A stretch of 50,456 nt of DNA from Pseudoxanthomonas mexicana. GTDB lineage: Bacteria; Pseudomonadota; Gammaproteobacteria; Xanthomonadales; Xanthomonadaceae. Location: positions 1-50,456 of the forward strand of contig NZ_PDWV01000027.1 in assembly GCF_010093385.1 (NCBI RefSeq). Reading direction: 5' to 3'. The notes under the pieces are model-generated. The model did no database searches. It saw only the letters and a list, made by a program, of their open reading frames with translations, and was not told the origin of the DNA. This document shows, in pieces, positions 10,920-24,706 of this stretch (positions within the stretch are counted from its first letter, which is position 1; the number at the start of each line of letters is the position of its first letter). A program made the translations under genes and the position numbers.

Positions 10920-12230
10920 ATGAGGTCCAACGCGACCGTCCTGCTGCTGTCGATGGCGATGGTGGTTCCCGCCATCGCGCAGACACTGCCTGCATCAGGC
11001 GCGACGCCACCGCGTCCACTGCCTGTCACCCCGGCGCCTGACGCGGCGGCGCCAACGCCCGCACCGGATCCGGTGTTCACCACCTGCATGACCAGCCTGC
11101 GCGGCGTCGCCGAGAAGCAGGGCGTCACGACGGCCAGCTTCGACACGTACACCCAGGGCCTGGCCGCCGACATGAGCGTGCTGGACCTGCTGGACGCGCA
11201 GCCCGAGTTCACCACGCCGCTGTGGGACTATCTGGCGGCCCTGGTCGACGAGCAGCGCGTAAGCGATGGACAGGCCATGTTGGCTACGCACGCCGAACTG
11301 CTGGGCCGGGTATCGCAGGCCTATGGCGTGGATCCCGCCACCGTCGTCGCGGTGTGGGGCGTGGAGAGCGACTACGGCCGCGTGTTCGGCAAGCGGCCGC
11401 TGCTGGTGTCGCTGTCGACGCTCTCGTGCTTCGGCCGGCGACAGGCGTTCTTCCGCGGCGAATTCCTCACCACGCTGAAGCTGCTGCAGGCCGGCGACAT
11501 CCGTGCCGACGGGCTGACCGGATCGTGGGCCGGGGCGTTCGGCCACACGCAGTTCATGCCCAGCACGTACGAACGCATCGCGGTCGACTTCGATGGCGAT
11601 GGGCGACGCAACCTGATCGACAGCATTCCCGACGCGCTGGCCTCGACCGCGAACTACCTGGTGAAGTCCGGCTGGCGCACCGGCGAACCGTGGGGCTACG
11701 AAGTGCAGTTGCCTGCAGGCTTCGATGTCGCGCAGGCCGGCCGCACCAACCGCAAACCATTGACGCAGTGGGTCGCGCAGGGGGTCGCCCGCGTCGACGG
11801 GCAGCCGTTGCCTGCGGATGACCGCGCAGCAGCGGTGCTGGTGCCGACCGGCGTCGCGGGGCCGGCGTTCCTCGTGTTCAAGAACTACGACGCGATCTAT
11901 TCGTACAACGCGGCCGAAAGCTATGCGTTGGCCATCGCGCTGCTGGCCGACCGCCTGCGCGGCGGCAAGGGGCTGCTGACGGCGTGGCCCACGGACGACC
12001 CGGGCCTTGGCCGTCCGCAGCGCCGAGAGCTGCAGACACTGCTGCTGGCGCGCGGGCATGCGATCGGTACGGCCGACGGCATGATCGGCACGCAGACGCG
12101 GCGCGCGATCGTCCTTGAACAGCAGCGCCTGGGCCTGCAGCCCGCCGATGGCCGCGCCGGCGCGAAGATCCTCGCCGCGCTGAAGGCGGAAGGGCCGCCC
12201 GTCGCGCCACCGGAGCCGCAAACGCCATGA
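10920..12230 (+). CDS. Lytic murein transglycosylase (MltB/SLT_2 family) with a C-terminal peptidoglycan-binding domain
   Basis: 436 residues. A signal peptide (1-20, cleavage after AIA) and a Pro/Ala linker precede the SLT_2 catalytic domain (about 52-355). The catalytic glutamate is E149 in WGVESDYG, and the family motif GSWAGAFGHTQFMPSTY is at about 201-217. A peptidoglycan-binding module lies at about 370-430 (QRRELQTLLLARGHAIGTAD). The enzyme cuts the MurNAc-GlcNAc bond to leave a 1,6-anhydro end. No lipobox is seen, so it is probably a soluble periplasmic form. The TGA overlaps the ATG of the next gene (ATGA at 12227-12230), indicating translational coupling. Confidence 0.92.
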   Translation: MRSNATVLLLSMAMVVPAIAQTLPASGATPPRPLPVTPAPDAAAPTPAPDPVFTTCMTSLRGVAEKQGVTTASFDTYTQGLAADMSVLDLLDAQPEFTTPLWDYLAALVDEQRVSDGQAMLATHAELLGRVSQAYGVDPATVVAVWGVESDYGRVFGKRPLLVSLSTLSCFGRRQAFFRGEFLTTLKLLQAGDIRADGLTGSWAGAFGHTQFMPSTYERIAVDFDGDGRRNLIDSIPDALASTANYLVKSGWRTGEPWGYEVQLPAGFDVAQAGRTNRKPLTQWVAQGVARVDGQPLPADDRAAAVLVPTGVAGPAFLVFKNYDAIYSYNAAESYALAIALLADRLRGGKGLLTAWPTDDPGLGRPQRRELQTLLLARGHAIGTADGMIGTQTRRAIVLEQQRLGLQPADGRAGAKILAALKAEGPPVAPPEPQTP

Positions 12231-13093
12231 GTGCGCTACCCGCTGGCGTCACCCGCGAGGTCTGGCACGACATCGACGTACTCCGCATCGAGACGCCGTC
12301 GTCCACCGCCCGCATCAGCCTGCATGGCGGACAGGTGCTGTCGTTCGCGCCCGCCGGGTTCGACGATCTGCTGTGGCTGTCGCCGACCACGGCGATGCCG
12401 CCGAAGGCGATCCGCGGCGGCGTGCCGGTGTGCTGGCCTTACTTCGGTCGGCAGGGACAACCCGACGATGTACCCCAGCACGGTCATGCACGCGTGTCGC
12501 GCTGGCCGCTGACGGACGTGCGGCGCGAGGCCGACGGCAGCGTCGTGCTCAAGCTCGCCTTGCCGCTGCGGGATGGCGTGCCGCTCGAACTGATCCAGAC
12601 CGTGCATGTCGGCCGTGAGCTCCGCCAAAGCCTGGACACGGTGCACCGCGGCGAGTCTGCGGTGATGCTGACCCAGGCGCTGCACACGTACTTCCGTGTC
12701 GCCGACGCGACGCAGGTGGCAGTCACCGGCCTGGATGGCCTTCCCTACGCGGACAAGTACGACGGCGATACGCACGTGCAGTCCGGCAACTGGTCGCTGC
12801 ACGACGCGCGCGATCCCGGCCGCAGCGACCGGATCTACGCCGGCACCGGTCATCGGTTCGAACTGATCGATCCAGCGGGCGGTCGGCGCATCCGGCTGGA
12901 CACCTTCGGCAGCCGTTCGCTGGTGGTGTGGAATCCGGGCGAGACCGGCGTATGCGCGATCGCCGACATGCCCGATGACGGCTGGCGGACCTTCGTCTGC
13001 CTGGAGGCAGCGAATGCCGGCGAGGACGCCATCGAATTGGAGCCGGGACAGCGGCACCGGCTGAGCCACGTGATCTCGGTCAGTTCCTTGTAG
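12227..13093 (+). CDS. yeaD: D-hexose-6-phosphate mutarotase (YeaD family)
   Basis: 288 residues of the aldose-epimerase-like fold. It interconverts alpha and beta anomers of glucose-6-phosphate and related sugars in the cytoplasm. Recognisable segments are RISLHGGQVLSF, the GGVPVCWPYFG block at about 65-75, HGHARVSRW, ALHTYFRVAD, and SLVVWNPGE near the end. The start overlaps the stop of the transglycosylase gene by 4 bp. The stop TAG at 13091-13093 lies in the palindromic repeat that begins at 13089, so the last codons abut or enter the repeat. Confidence 0.92.
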   Translation: MSALPAGVTREVWHDIDVLRIETPSSTARISLHGGQVLSFAPAGFDDLLWLSPTTAMPPKAIRGGVPVCWPYFGRQGQPDDVPQHGHARVSRWPLTDVRREADGSVVLKLALPLRDGVPLELIQTVHVGRELRQSLDTVHRGESAVMLTQALHTYFRVADATQVAVTGLDGLPYADKYDGDTHVQSGNWSLHDARDPGRSDRIYAGTGHRFELIDPAGGRRIRLDTFGSRSLVVWNPGETGVCAIADMPDDGWRTFVCLEAANAGEDAIELEPGQRHRLSHVISVSSL

Positions 13094-13167
13094 GAGCGCC
13101 CTCGGGCGCGATGCTTTTTTCGCCAAGGTTCGGGAGCAGAAGCATCGCGCCCGAGGGCGCTCCTACA
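13089..13167. repeat. Paired inverted REP-like repeat, TGTAGGAGCGCCCTCGGGCG family
   Basis: Arms 13089-13115 and 13141-13167 are perfect 27-bp inverted copies around a 25-bp spacer. A near-identical pair is at 35945-36018. The left arm contains the stop codon of the mutarotase gene. Confidence 0.9.
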
Positions 13168-13233
13168 GGCGCCGGGACAGTGGGCGGCTGTCCGATGCCC
13201 TACACTTGCGCACCTTTTCGCCGGTTCCGCTCC

Positions 13234-14478
13234 GTGAACGCCGAAGCTCCCGCACCCGCCGGCCGCCGCGCCGCCCTGGTCTTCATCTTCATCACCGTGC
13301 TGATCGACATCCTGTCCTTCGGCGTGATCATTCCCGTCCTGCCCGGCCTGGTCCGCCAGTTCACCGGTGGCGATTTCGCGCAGGCGGCGTGGTGGGTGGG
13401 CACCTTCGGCATGCTGTTCGCCGCCATCCAGTTCATCTGCACGCCGATCCAGGGCGCGCTGTCGGACCGCTTCGGCCGCCGTCCCGTCATCCTGCTGTCC
13501 TGCCTGGGCCTGGGCATCGACTTCGTGCTGATGGCGCTGGCCCAGTCGCTGCCGTGGCTGCTGGTGGCGCGCATCTTCTCGGGCGTGTTCTCGGCCAGCT
13601 TCACCACGGCCAACGCCTACATCGCCGACATCACCGCGCCGGAGAAGCGGGCACAGGCCTTCGGCATGATCGGTGCGGCCTTCGGCGTGGGCTTCATCAT
13701 CGGCCCGATCATCGGCGGCCAGCTGGGCGCCATCGACCTGCGCCTGCCGTTCTGGTTCGCGGCCGGATTGGCGCTGCTGAACTTCCTGTATGGCGTGTTC
13801 GTGCTGCCGGAGTCGCTGCCGAAGGAGCGCCGCACGGCGACGTTCGACTGGTCGCACGCCAATCCGGTCGGCTCGATGGTGTTGCTGAAGCGCTATCCCC
13901 AGGTGTTCGGCCTGGCGGCGGTGGTGCTGATCGCGAACCTGGCGCACTACGTCTATCCCAGCGTGTTCGTGCTGTTCGCCGAGTACCAGTACCGCTGGAA
14001 CGAACAACAGGTTGCGTGGGTGCTCGCCGCCGTCGGCGTGTGCAGCGTGATCGTGCAGGCGGGTCTTGTGGGTCGCGTCGTGCCGAAGTTCGGCGAACGC
14101 CGCACGCTGCTGTTCGGGCTGGCATGCGGCGTGGTCGGCTTCTGCATCTATGGCATGGCGGACCTGGGCTGGATGTTCCTGATCGGTCTGCCGATCAGCG
14201 CGCTGTGGGGCCTGGCCGGCCCGGCCACGCAGGCGTTGATCACCCAGCAGGTCGGGGCCGACGTGCAGGGCCGCGTGCAGGGCGCGCTGATGAGTCTGGT
14301 CAGCCTGGCCGGCATCGTGGGGCCGATGATGTTCGCCGGCACGTTCTCGCTGTTCATCGGCAAGGCGGCGCCCGCGCACCTGCCGGGCGCACCGTGGCTG
14401 CTGGCGGCGCTGCTGCTCGCCATCGGCTGGCTGGTGGGCTGGCGCTTCGCCCGGCCGCCGTCAGCGGCAGCGCATTGA
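13234..14478 (+). CDS. MFS transporter, TCR/Tet-type drug:H+ antiporter family
   Basis: About 414 residues with 12 predicted membrane segments. Segment 1 is ALVFIFITVLIDILSFGVII. The loop 2-3 motif SDRFGRRPVILLS is the MFS A-motif, and the conserved GFIIGPIIGG lies in segment 5. The sequence resembles class A-D tetracycline-efflux proteins, but such homologues are common chromosomal genes and the substrate cannot be read. Start: GTG at 13234 is chosen because the first helix follows it closely; an ATG at 13195 is in frame and cannot be excluded. No clear Shine-Dalgarno is seen for either. A hairpin follows the stop. Confidence 0.88.
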   Translation: MNAEAPAPAGRRAALVFIFITVLIDILSFGVIIPVLPGLVRQFTGGDFAQAAWWVGTFGMLFAAIQFICTPIQGALSDRFGRRPVILLSCLGLGIDFVLMALAQSLPWLLVARIFSGVFSASFTTANAYIADITAPEKRAQAFGMIGAAFGVGFIIGPIIGGQLGAIDLRLPFWFAAGLALLNFLYGVFVLPESLPKERRTATFDWSHANPVGSMVLLKRYPQVFGLAAVVLIANLAHYVYPSVFVLFAEYQYRWNEQQVAWVLAAVGVCSVIVQAGLVGRVVPKFGERRTLLFGLACGVVGFCIYGMADLGWMFLIGLPISALWGLAGPATQALITQQVGADVQGRVQGALMSLVSLAGIVGPMMFAGTFSLFIGKAAPAHLPGAPWLLAALLLAIGWLVGWRFARPPSAAAH

Positions 14479-14484
14479 TGCGAA

Positions 14485-14508
14485 GAAGGCCGCCCAAGGG
14501 CGGCCTTC
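14485..14508. terminator. Hairpin between convergent MFS and PepSY genes
   Basis: A perfect 11-bp GC-rich stem, GAAGGCCGCCC with GGGCGGCCTTC, separated by AA, lies 6 bp after the MFS stop and 25 bp before the stop of the convergent gene. There is little T tract on either side, so termination strength is uncertain. It may serve both genes. Confidence 0.6.
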
Positions 14509-14532
14509 TCCGTTGCGCGGCCTGCGCGATGA

Positions 14533-14988
14533 TCAATCGTTCTCGACGTGGATGATCTCGCCGGTGTTGGCGGCCAGGTGGATCTCGACGTCATTGCCGT
14601 CGGTACGTTCGGCCTCGGCCTTCCAGACGCCATCGTCGAAGTCGACGTCGTGGATCTTGGAATAGCCGGCGGCCGTCAGCTTGGCCTTCACGTCGTTCTC
14701 GCTGAGATCGGACACCAGCTTCTCGGCCATCACGTCGCCGCTCGCCGGATTGATGCGCACGTCCACCCGGTCGCCGTTGGCGCTGGTGGCGTCGGTTTCC
14801 CACATGCCGTCCTCGAAATCGAGGTCGTCGATGTTCGTGTAGCCCTTCTCGGTGAGCAGGGCGCGCACCTGCGGTTCCTTCAGCGCATCCTTGCCGGCCG
14901 TGGGCGCAGGCGGCTGGGCGACGGCGGCAGCGGACAGTGCAGCCAGGGCGGCAAGGGTCAGCAGGCGATGGCGGTTGCGAACAGTCAT
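14533..14988 (-). CDS. Secreted protein with tandem PepSY-like domains
   Basis: 151 residues. A signal peptide (1-25, AAVA|Q) is followed by two repeats of about 60 residues, at about 30-90 and 92-151. Each runs ALLTEKGYTNIDDLDFEDGM-W or KLTAAGYSKIHDVDFDDGVW, then a strand and ASGDVMAEK or NTGEIIHVE. This is the PepSY pattern, which in other proteins inhibits or handles proteases. Here there is no attached peptidase and the function is unknown. Periplasmic location is inferred from the signal. The ATG at 14988 has CGGAG upstream. It is convergent with the MFS gene. Confidence 0.82.
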   Translation of the reverse strand: MTVRNRHRLLTLAALAALSAAAVAQPPAPTAGKDALKEPQVRALLTEKGYTNIDDLDFEDGMWETDATSANGDRVDVRINPASGDVMAEKLVSDLSENDVKAKLTAAGYSKIHDVDFDDGVWKAEAERTDGNDVEIHLAANTGEIIHVEND

Positions 14989-15113
14989 GGAAATCTCCGG
15001 GGGAGGGGTGGACCGATCCTGCCCACCCGAGCATCAGCCACAGGTGAATCCACGCCCTCCAAACTGAACACTCCACGCGGTGTTCACCTGCATGAGCCGC
15101 GTGCGAACGCGGG

Positions 15114-16289
15114 CTACGTGCGTCGCAGCACCAACAACGTCACCACGCCGGCCAGCAGGCCCCAGAACGCCGAGCCGATGCCTACAAGCGACAGACCCGA
15201 GGCCGTCACGAGGAACGTCACCAGCGCCGGCTCGCGCCCCCCTTCGTCGCGCAATGCCGCCGCCAGGCTGTTGCCGATGGTGCCCAGCAGGGCAATGCCG
15301 GCGATCGCGAGGATCAGCTCCTTCGGGAACGCGGCGAACAGCGCTGCCACCGTGGCGCCGAACAGGCCGACGACGACATAGAACACGCCGGCCGCGATGG
15401 CCGCCACGTAGCGTCGTGCCGCATCCTCGTGCGCTTCGCGCCCCATGCAGATCGCGGCGGTGATCGCGGCGAGATTCAGCGCGAACGCGCCGAAAGGCGC
15501 CAGCAGCAGGTTGACCAGGCCGGTCCAGCCGACGACGGGCGAGATCGGGATTGCATACCCCGACGCGCGGATCACCGCCACGCCGGGGACGTTCTGCGAC
15601 GCCATCGTCACGATGAAGAGCGGCAAGGCGATGCCGACGATGGCGGCGAGCGAGAACGTCGGCGTGGTGAACACCGGCTTCGCCAGCTGCAGGGACAGGC
15701 CGTCCACGCGCAGCAGCCCGAGTCCGGCAGCGAAGGCGATGCCGACCAGCAGGGTCAGGATCACCGCGTAACGCGGCAGCAGGCGGCGGGCGAGCAGATA
15801 TACCGCGAACATCGTCAGCACCATGCCCAGCTGCGTTTTCATCGCGGCGAACGCGTCGATGCCGAAGCGCAGCAGCACGCCGGCCAGCATGCCGGACGCC
15901 AGCGACACCGGGATGCGGCTGATCATCCGTTCGAAGAAACCCGAGAAGCCCGACGCCGCGATCAGCAACGCCGAAATCAGGAACGCACCGATCGCATCCG
16001 ACAGTGGTAGCCCGGCGACGCTGCCGATCAGCATGGCCGCGCCGGGCGTGGACCACGCGGTCACCACCGGCATGCGGTAGCGCAACGACAGGCCGATGCA
16101 GGTCAGCCCCATGCCCAGGCCGAGCGCCCACATCCACGAGGAGATTTCTTCCGGCGAGGCGCCCAGCGACTGCGCCGCCTGGAACACGATCACCGCCGAG
16201 CTGGCGAAGCCGACCAGGACGGTGACGAAGCCGGCCGCGATGGCGGACAGGGAAAAGTCTTTCAGCAGATGGCGGGGTGGGGAACTCAT
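15114..16289 (-). CDS. Benzoate/H+ symporter, BenE family
   Basis: 391 residues, almost wholly hydrophobic, with about 12 membrane segments. Features typical of BenE are the N-terminal AAGFVTVLVGFASSAVIVFQ segment, SLGASPEEISSWMWALG at about 42-58, TAWSTPGAAML at about 74-84, and a late NLLLAPFGAFALNLAAITAA segment. The family imports benzoate with protons. No benzoate catabolic gene is nearby, so the true substrate may be another aromatic acid or purine-like compound. The start is ATG at 16289. A repeat pair lies just upstream. Confidence 0.9.
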   Translation of the reverse strand: MSSPPRHLLKDFSLSAIAAGFVTVLVGFASSAVIVFQAAQSLGASPEEISSWMWALGLGMGLTCIGLSLRYRMPVVTAWSTPGAAMLIGSVAGLPLSDAIGAFLISALLIAASGFSGFFERMISRIPVSLASGMLAGVLLRFGIDAFAAMKTQLGMVLTMFAVYLLARRLLPRYAVILTLLVGIAFAAGLGLLRVDGLSLQLAKPVFTTPTFSLAAIVGIALPLFIVTMASQNVPGVAVIRASGYAIPISPVVGWTGLVNLLLAPFGAFALNLAAITAAICMGREAHEDAARRYVAAIAAGVFYVVVGLFGATVAALFAAFPKELILAIAGIALLGTIGNSLAAALRDEGGREPALVTFLVTASGLSLVGIGSAFWGLLAGVVTLLVLRRT

Positions 16290-16303
16290 TGCTGCTGCGG
16301 TAC

Positions 16304-16420
16304 CTGTAGGAGCGACGTAAGTCGCGACCGTAATGACTGAACTATCTCGTCCTGTCGATGCGTGTGGTTCGGGTCCGAAGGTTGTCCGGGCGTGCGGTCG
16401 CGACTCACGTCGCTCCTACA
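16304..16420. repeat. Paired inverted REP-like repeat, TGTAGGAGCGACGTGAGTCG family
   Basis: Arms 16304-16330 and 16395-16420 are inverted copies (one base differs: GTAAGTCGC against GTGAGTCGC) around a spacer of about 64 bp. The right arm holds the last codons and the stop of mgsA. Confidence 0.85.
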
Positions 16421-17289
16421 AGAATCCCACGCTTGGTCACCGCCTCGCACCAGCGCCTGGCCACCGCCAGCGAGGTGGTGCACACCGCTTCATCGGTCAC
16501 CGTGGTCACCGCGCGCTCGAGCAGCTGGATGTCCGCCTCGTGCTGGCGCGCCACGTGCGGATCCTCGAAGAAGATCACCCGCTGGCAGCGGTGCTCCAGC
16601 ACGCGGTCGGCGATCTGCGCGTCGCCGCCGAGCGGGCCGCTCTGGAAGCGTTCCACCCACGGCGTGTCCTGGGGCCAGCCGCGGCTCCATGCCAGTTCGT
16701 TGAGGCGCAGGCCGGTGGTGCCGGTGGCCATGCGGTGGGCGAAGCGGGACAGCACGTCGAAGTGCGCGTCGGCGAAGGCGAGCATCTGCGGCTTCATCGC
16801 ATCGTGCGCGATCAGTGCCAGGGTCTGGGATTCCAGCGCGTGGAAGCGGTCCGCGTTCGGGTCGGGCGCCAGGCCCGCATGGATGCGTTCCATCTCCACC
16901 CAGTCGCGCGCCGAGGCGACCGTCGACAGGAACGGCTTGCCATGGATCACGCACTGGCGCTTCAGCGCCGTGGCCTCGGGGAAGATCGAAGACGGATCGA
17001 CCGGATCGATGAAGTAGATCGCGCCGTCGAGGCTGCGCTCCGCGCCTTCCAGGCCGACGACCTCCGCCACCAGCTTCATCAGTCCGCCATCGCGCCCGTA
17101 GGGATAGCGCTTGAGCCCGTCGTAGCCGCGCAGCATGCCGGCGGCGGCGATCGCATCATGTGTGCGGCCGACCGCATGCAGTGCCAGCCGCAGGTCGCGG
17201 ATGCCGGGTTCGCAGGCGCGCAGCCAGCGGAACAGCGCTGCGTCTTCGGTGTGGTGGTGCAGGCGGTTGGCGGCCAGACCCAGGCGCAT
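16405..17289 (-). CDS. mgsA: Methylglyoxal synthase, two-domain Xanthomonad type
   Basis: 294 residues, about twice the 152 aa of E. coli MgsA. The enzyme turns dihydroxyacetone phosphate into methylglyoxal plus phosphate. The C-terminal half (about 155-280) holds the active site: AHDAMK (H162, D163), MATGTTG (187-193), SGPLGGD with catalytic D223, and FFEDPHVARQHEAD with H250 and D253. The N-terminal half repeats the fold: YGRDGG (D67) and YFIDPVDP align with the same motifs, but no His matches H250. It is probably a duplicated, non-catalytic copy. The start ATG at 17289 is well within homologous sequence. The final VGAT and the TGA are encoded by a palindromic repeat. Confidence 0.88.
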   Translation of the reverse strand: MRLGLAANRLHHHTEDAALFRWLRACEPGIRDLRLALHAVGRTHDAIAAAGMLRGYDGLKRYPYGRDGGLMKLVAEVVGLEGAERSLDGAIYFIDPVDPSSIFPEATALKRQCVIHGKPFLSTVASARDWVEMERIHAGLAPDPNADRFHALESQTLALIAHDAMKPQMLAFADAHFDVLSRFAHRMATGTTGLRLNELAWSRGWPQDTPWVERFQSGPLGGDAQIADRVLEHRCQRVIFFEDPHVARQHEADIQLLERAVTTVTDEAVCTTSLAVARRWCEAVTKRGILVGAT

Positions 17290-17354
17290 GATCGTAGGGA
17301 AGAAGGGGATGAACCCGAGTCTAGCCGAAGACACGCCTCACCCTGGGGCGTCGC

Positions 17355-17825
17355 TCACGGTTGGGGGCTTTCCGTGACGGTGTCGTCGGCAACCTGCTTG
17401 TCCTTAACCCCATCGGTCTCGCCGCTATTCGCCGGACAATCGAGGTCGGTAAGGGCTTCGATCCCGATGATCGTCCAGCGCCGGTTGGAAAGACTGCCGT
17501 CGTGCTTGGCGGCGTACCGATAGGTGGTACACGGCTCGACCGTGAGGGGGAGAGACTGGCGCGTGAGCTCGCCGTTTCGCCCGCGCTTGCTGGATGCGAC
17601 CTCGAGCCAATGAAAGCCGGGACGCATCTTTACCTTCGTGGGGAGATCAGGGCGGTGTTTGCCATCCACGGCGACGACGAGGAGGTCGTAGACGTCCGGG
17701 TCCGCGCGCGTGACCACCTCGCCATCGAAGGCGCCGTAGTCGGGCCCATAGACGCTTTTCCGGTCGCGTGCGTCCAGCGACAGGCTGACGGCCAGTAAGG
17801 CCGCTAGGAACAGGATTCTCTTCAT
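17355..17825 (-). CDS. Secreted hypothetical protein
   Basis: 156 residues. A signal peptide (MKRILFLAALLAVSLSLDA, about 1-19) predicts export. The middle has beta-strand character (VYDLLVVAVDGK, VKMRPGFHWLEVASSKRG, SLPLTVEPCTTYRYAAKH) and two cysteines that could form a disulfide (in VEPCTTY and LDCPANS). The pattern recalls small periplasmic sandwich domains with a PEGA-like strand order, but no family is recognised. ATG at 17825 is preferred because GGGGA lies 7 bp upstream; a GTG two codons earlier is also possible. It lies between mgsA and gltD with no clear link to either. Confidence 0.72.
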   Translation of the reverse strand: MKRILFLAALLAVSLSLDARDRKSVYGPDYGAFDGEVVTRADPDVYDLLVVAVDGKHRPDLPTKVKMRPGFHWLEVASSKRGRNGELTRQSLPLTVEPCTTYRYAAKHDGSLSNRRWTIIGIEALTDLDCPANSGETDGVKDKQVADDTVTESPQP

Positions 17826-17918
17826 CGACACATCCCCATGGTCGGTGGCGGGCCACAGGGCACACGAGCGTCCTGCGGTATGTGCGTCGAAGCTTACCTC
17901 AGTCCAGAGCGCCGCCCG

Positions 17919-24042
<6,124 letters not shown>

Positions 24043-24133
24043 GTCTTGCCTCAAACCGGAGTGACGGCGACACCGTGCCCTGCCCGCGCAGCGGCACTTC
24101 GAAATGTCACCGGAAATCCGACTAGACCATAGA

Positions 24134-24189
24134 TGTTGCGACGCCGCAACAACACCTCTGACGCACCACTTGTTGGTTGCAGAAGCAAC
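24134..24189. promoter_or_regulatory. Two GTTGC...GCAAC dyads upstream of gltB
   Basis: TGTTGCG-ACGC-CGCAACA at 24134-24151 and GTTGC-AGAA-GCAAC at 24176-24189 share the half-sites GTTGC/GCAAC, with centres about 40 bp apart. The paired spacing upstream of a nitrogen-assimilation gene suggests operators for an unidentified regulator. The second, followed by TTTTT on the plus strand, could instead be a short terminator-like hairpin. Confidence 0.35.
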
Positions 24190-24221
24190 TTTTTGCGCGA
24201 CGAAAACGTGCGCACCGGACA

Positions 24222-24254
24222 ACGAAAAACCGCCCGCGTCGCCGCGAGCGGTTC
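24222..24254 (-). terminator. Rho-independent terminator of the I78 inhibitor gene
   Basis: The arms AACCGCCCGCG (24228-24238) and CGCGAGCGGTT (24243-24253) pair with one mismatch, and GAAAAA on the plus strand gives the U tract of the minus transcript. It lies about 30 bp past the stop at 24282. Confidence 0.75.
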
Positions 24255-24281
24255 AAGGTCCCGCGAGGCTGTCGCGAGGCG

Positions 24282-24647
24282 TCAGCCGCAGTTGACCGAG
24301 GCGACCGCGCCCTTCTCGTCCAGGATGATGTTCAGGCGGTTCGGGTTGAAATCCATCGTCGCGGCGTCACCCGGTTTCAGGCTGCGCACGGCGTCGGACT
24401 TGCTGTCGCTCTTCGCCTGTTCGATGTCCTTCTCCGTCGGCGTCTTGCCGATGATCCACTGCGCCTGGGTGTCGTCGCAGCTGCCGGCGAGTTCGGCCGG
24501 TGCGGGCTCGGCGGCGGGCGGCGTGGCCACTTCGCTGGCCGCGGCCTGGGACTGTTCGGCGGCGGCGGTCTGTTCGTCGGCCTCGGGCGAGGAGCAGGCG
24601 GCCAGCGAGAGGGTCAGCAGCAGGGCAGGGATCGCCGTTCGGATCAT
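24282..24647 (-). CDS. I78-family protease inhibitor lipoprotein
   Basis: 121 residues. The signal peptide ends in lipobox SLAAC with Cys18, then comes a Gln/Glu/Ala/Pro-rich linker (about 19-55). The C-terminal about 65 residues fit the inhibitor I78 (elastase inhibitor AFLEI-type) family: C57-DDTQAQWIIGKTPTE, then VRSLKPGDAATMDFNPNRLN and the closing VNCG, with Cys57 and Cys120 as the usual disulfide pair. Targets are probably serine proteases of the subtilisin or elastase type, but this is inferred from the family. The ATG at 24647 has CCGGAG upstream. It is the last gene of the long minus-strand run, 59 bp below the preceding stop. Confidence 0.85.
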   Translation of the reverse strand: MIRTAIPALLLTLSLAACSSPEADEQTAAAEQSQAAASEVATPPAAEPAPAELAGSCDDTQAQWIIGKTPTEKDIEQAKSDSKSDAVRSLKPGDAATMDFNPNRLNIILDEKGAVASVNCG

Positions 24648-24706
24648 GCGGAACTCCGGAAAGGTGAGATGGGCGACAGGATTGCGCACGGCGCATTCGG
24701 GAGTCG

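Noticed and set aside
24176-24190. Intrinsic terminator GTTGC-AGAA-GCAAC-TTTTT on the plus strand
   Set aside because: No plus-strand gene lies upstream, and the stem is only about 5 bp. I list it as a possible operator dyad instead.
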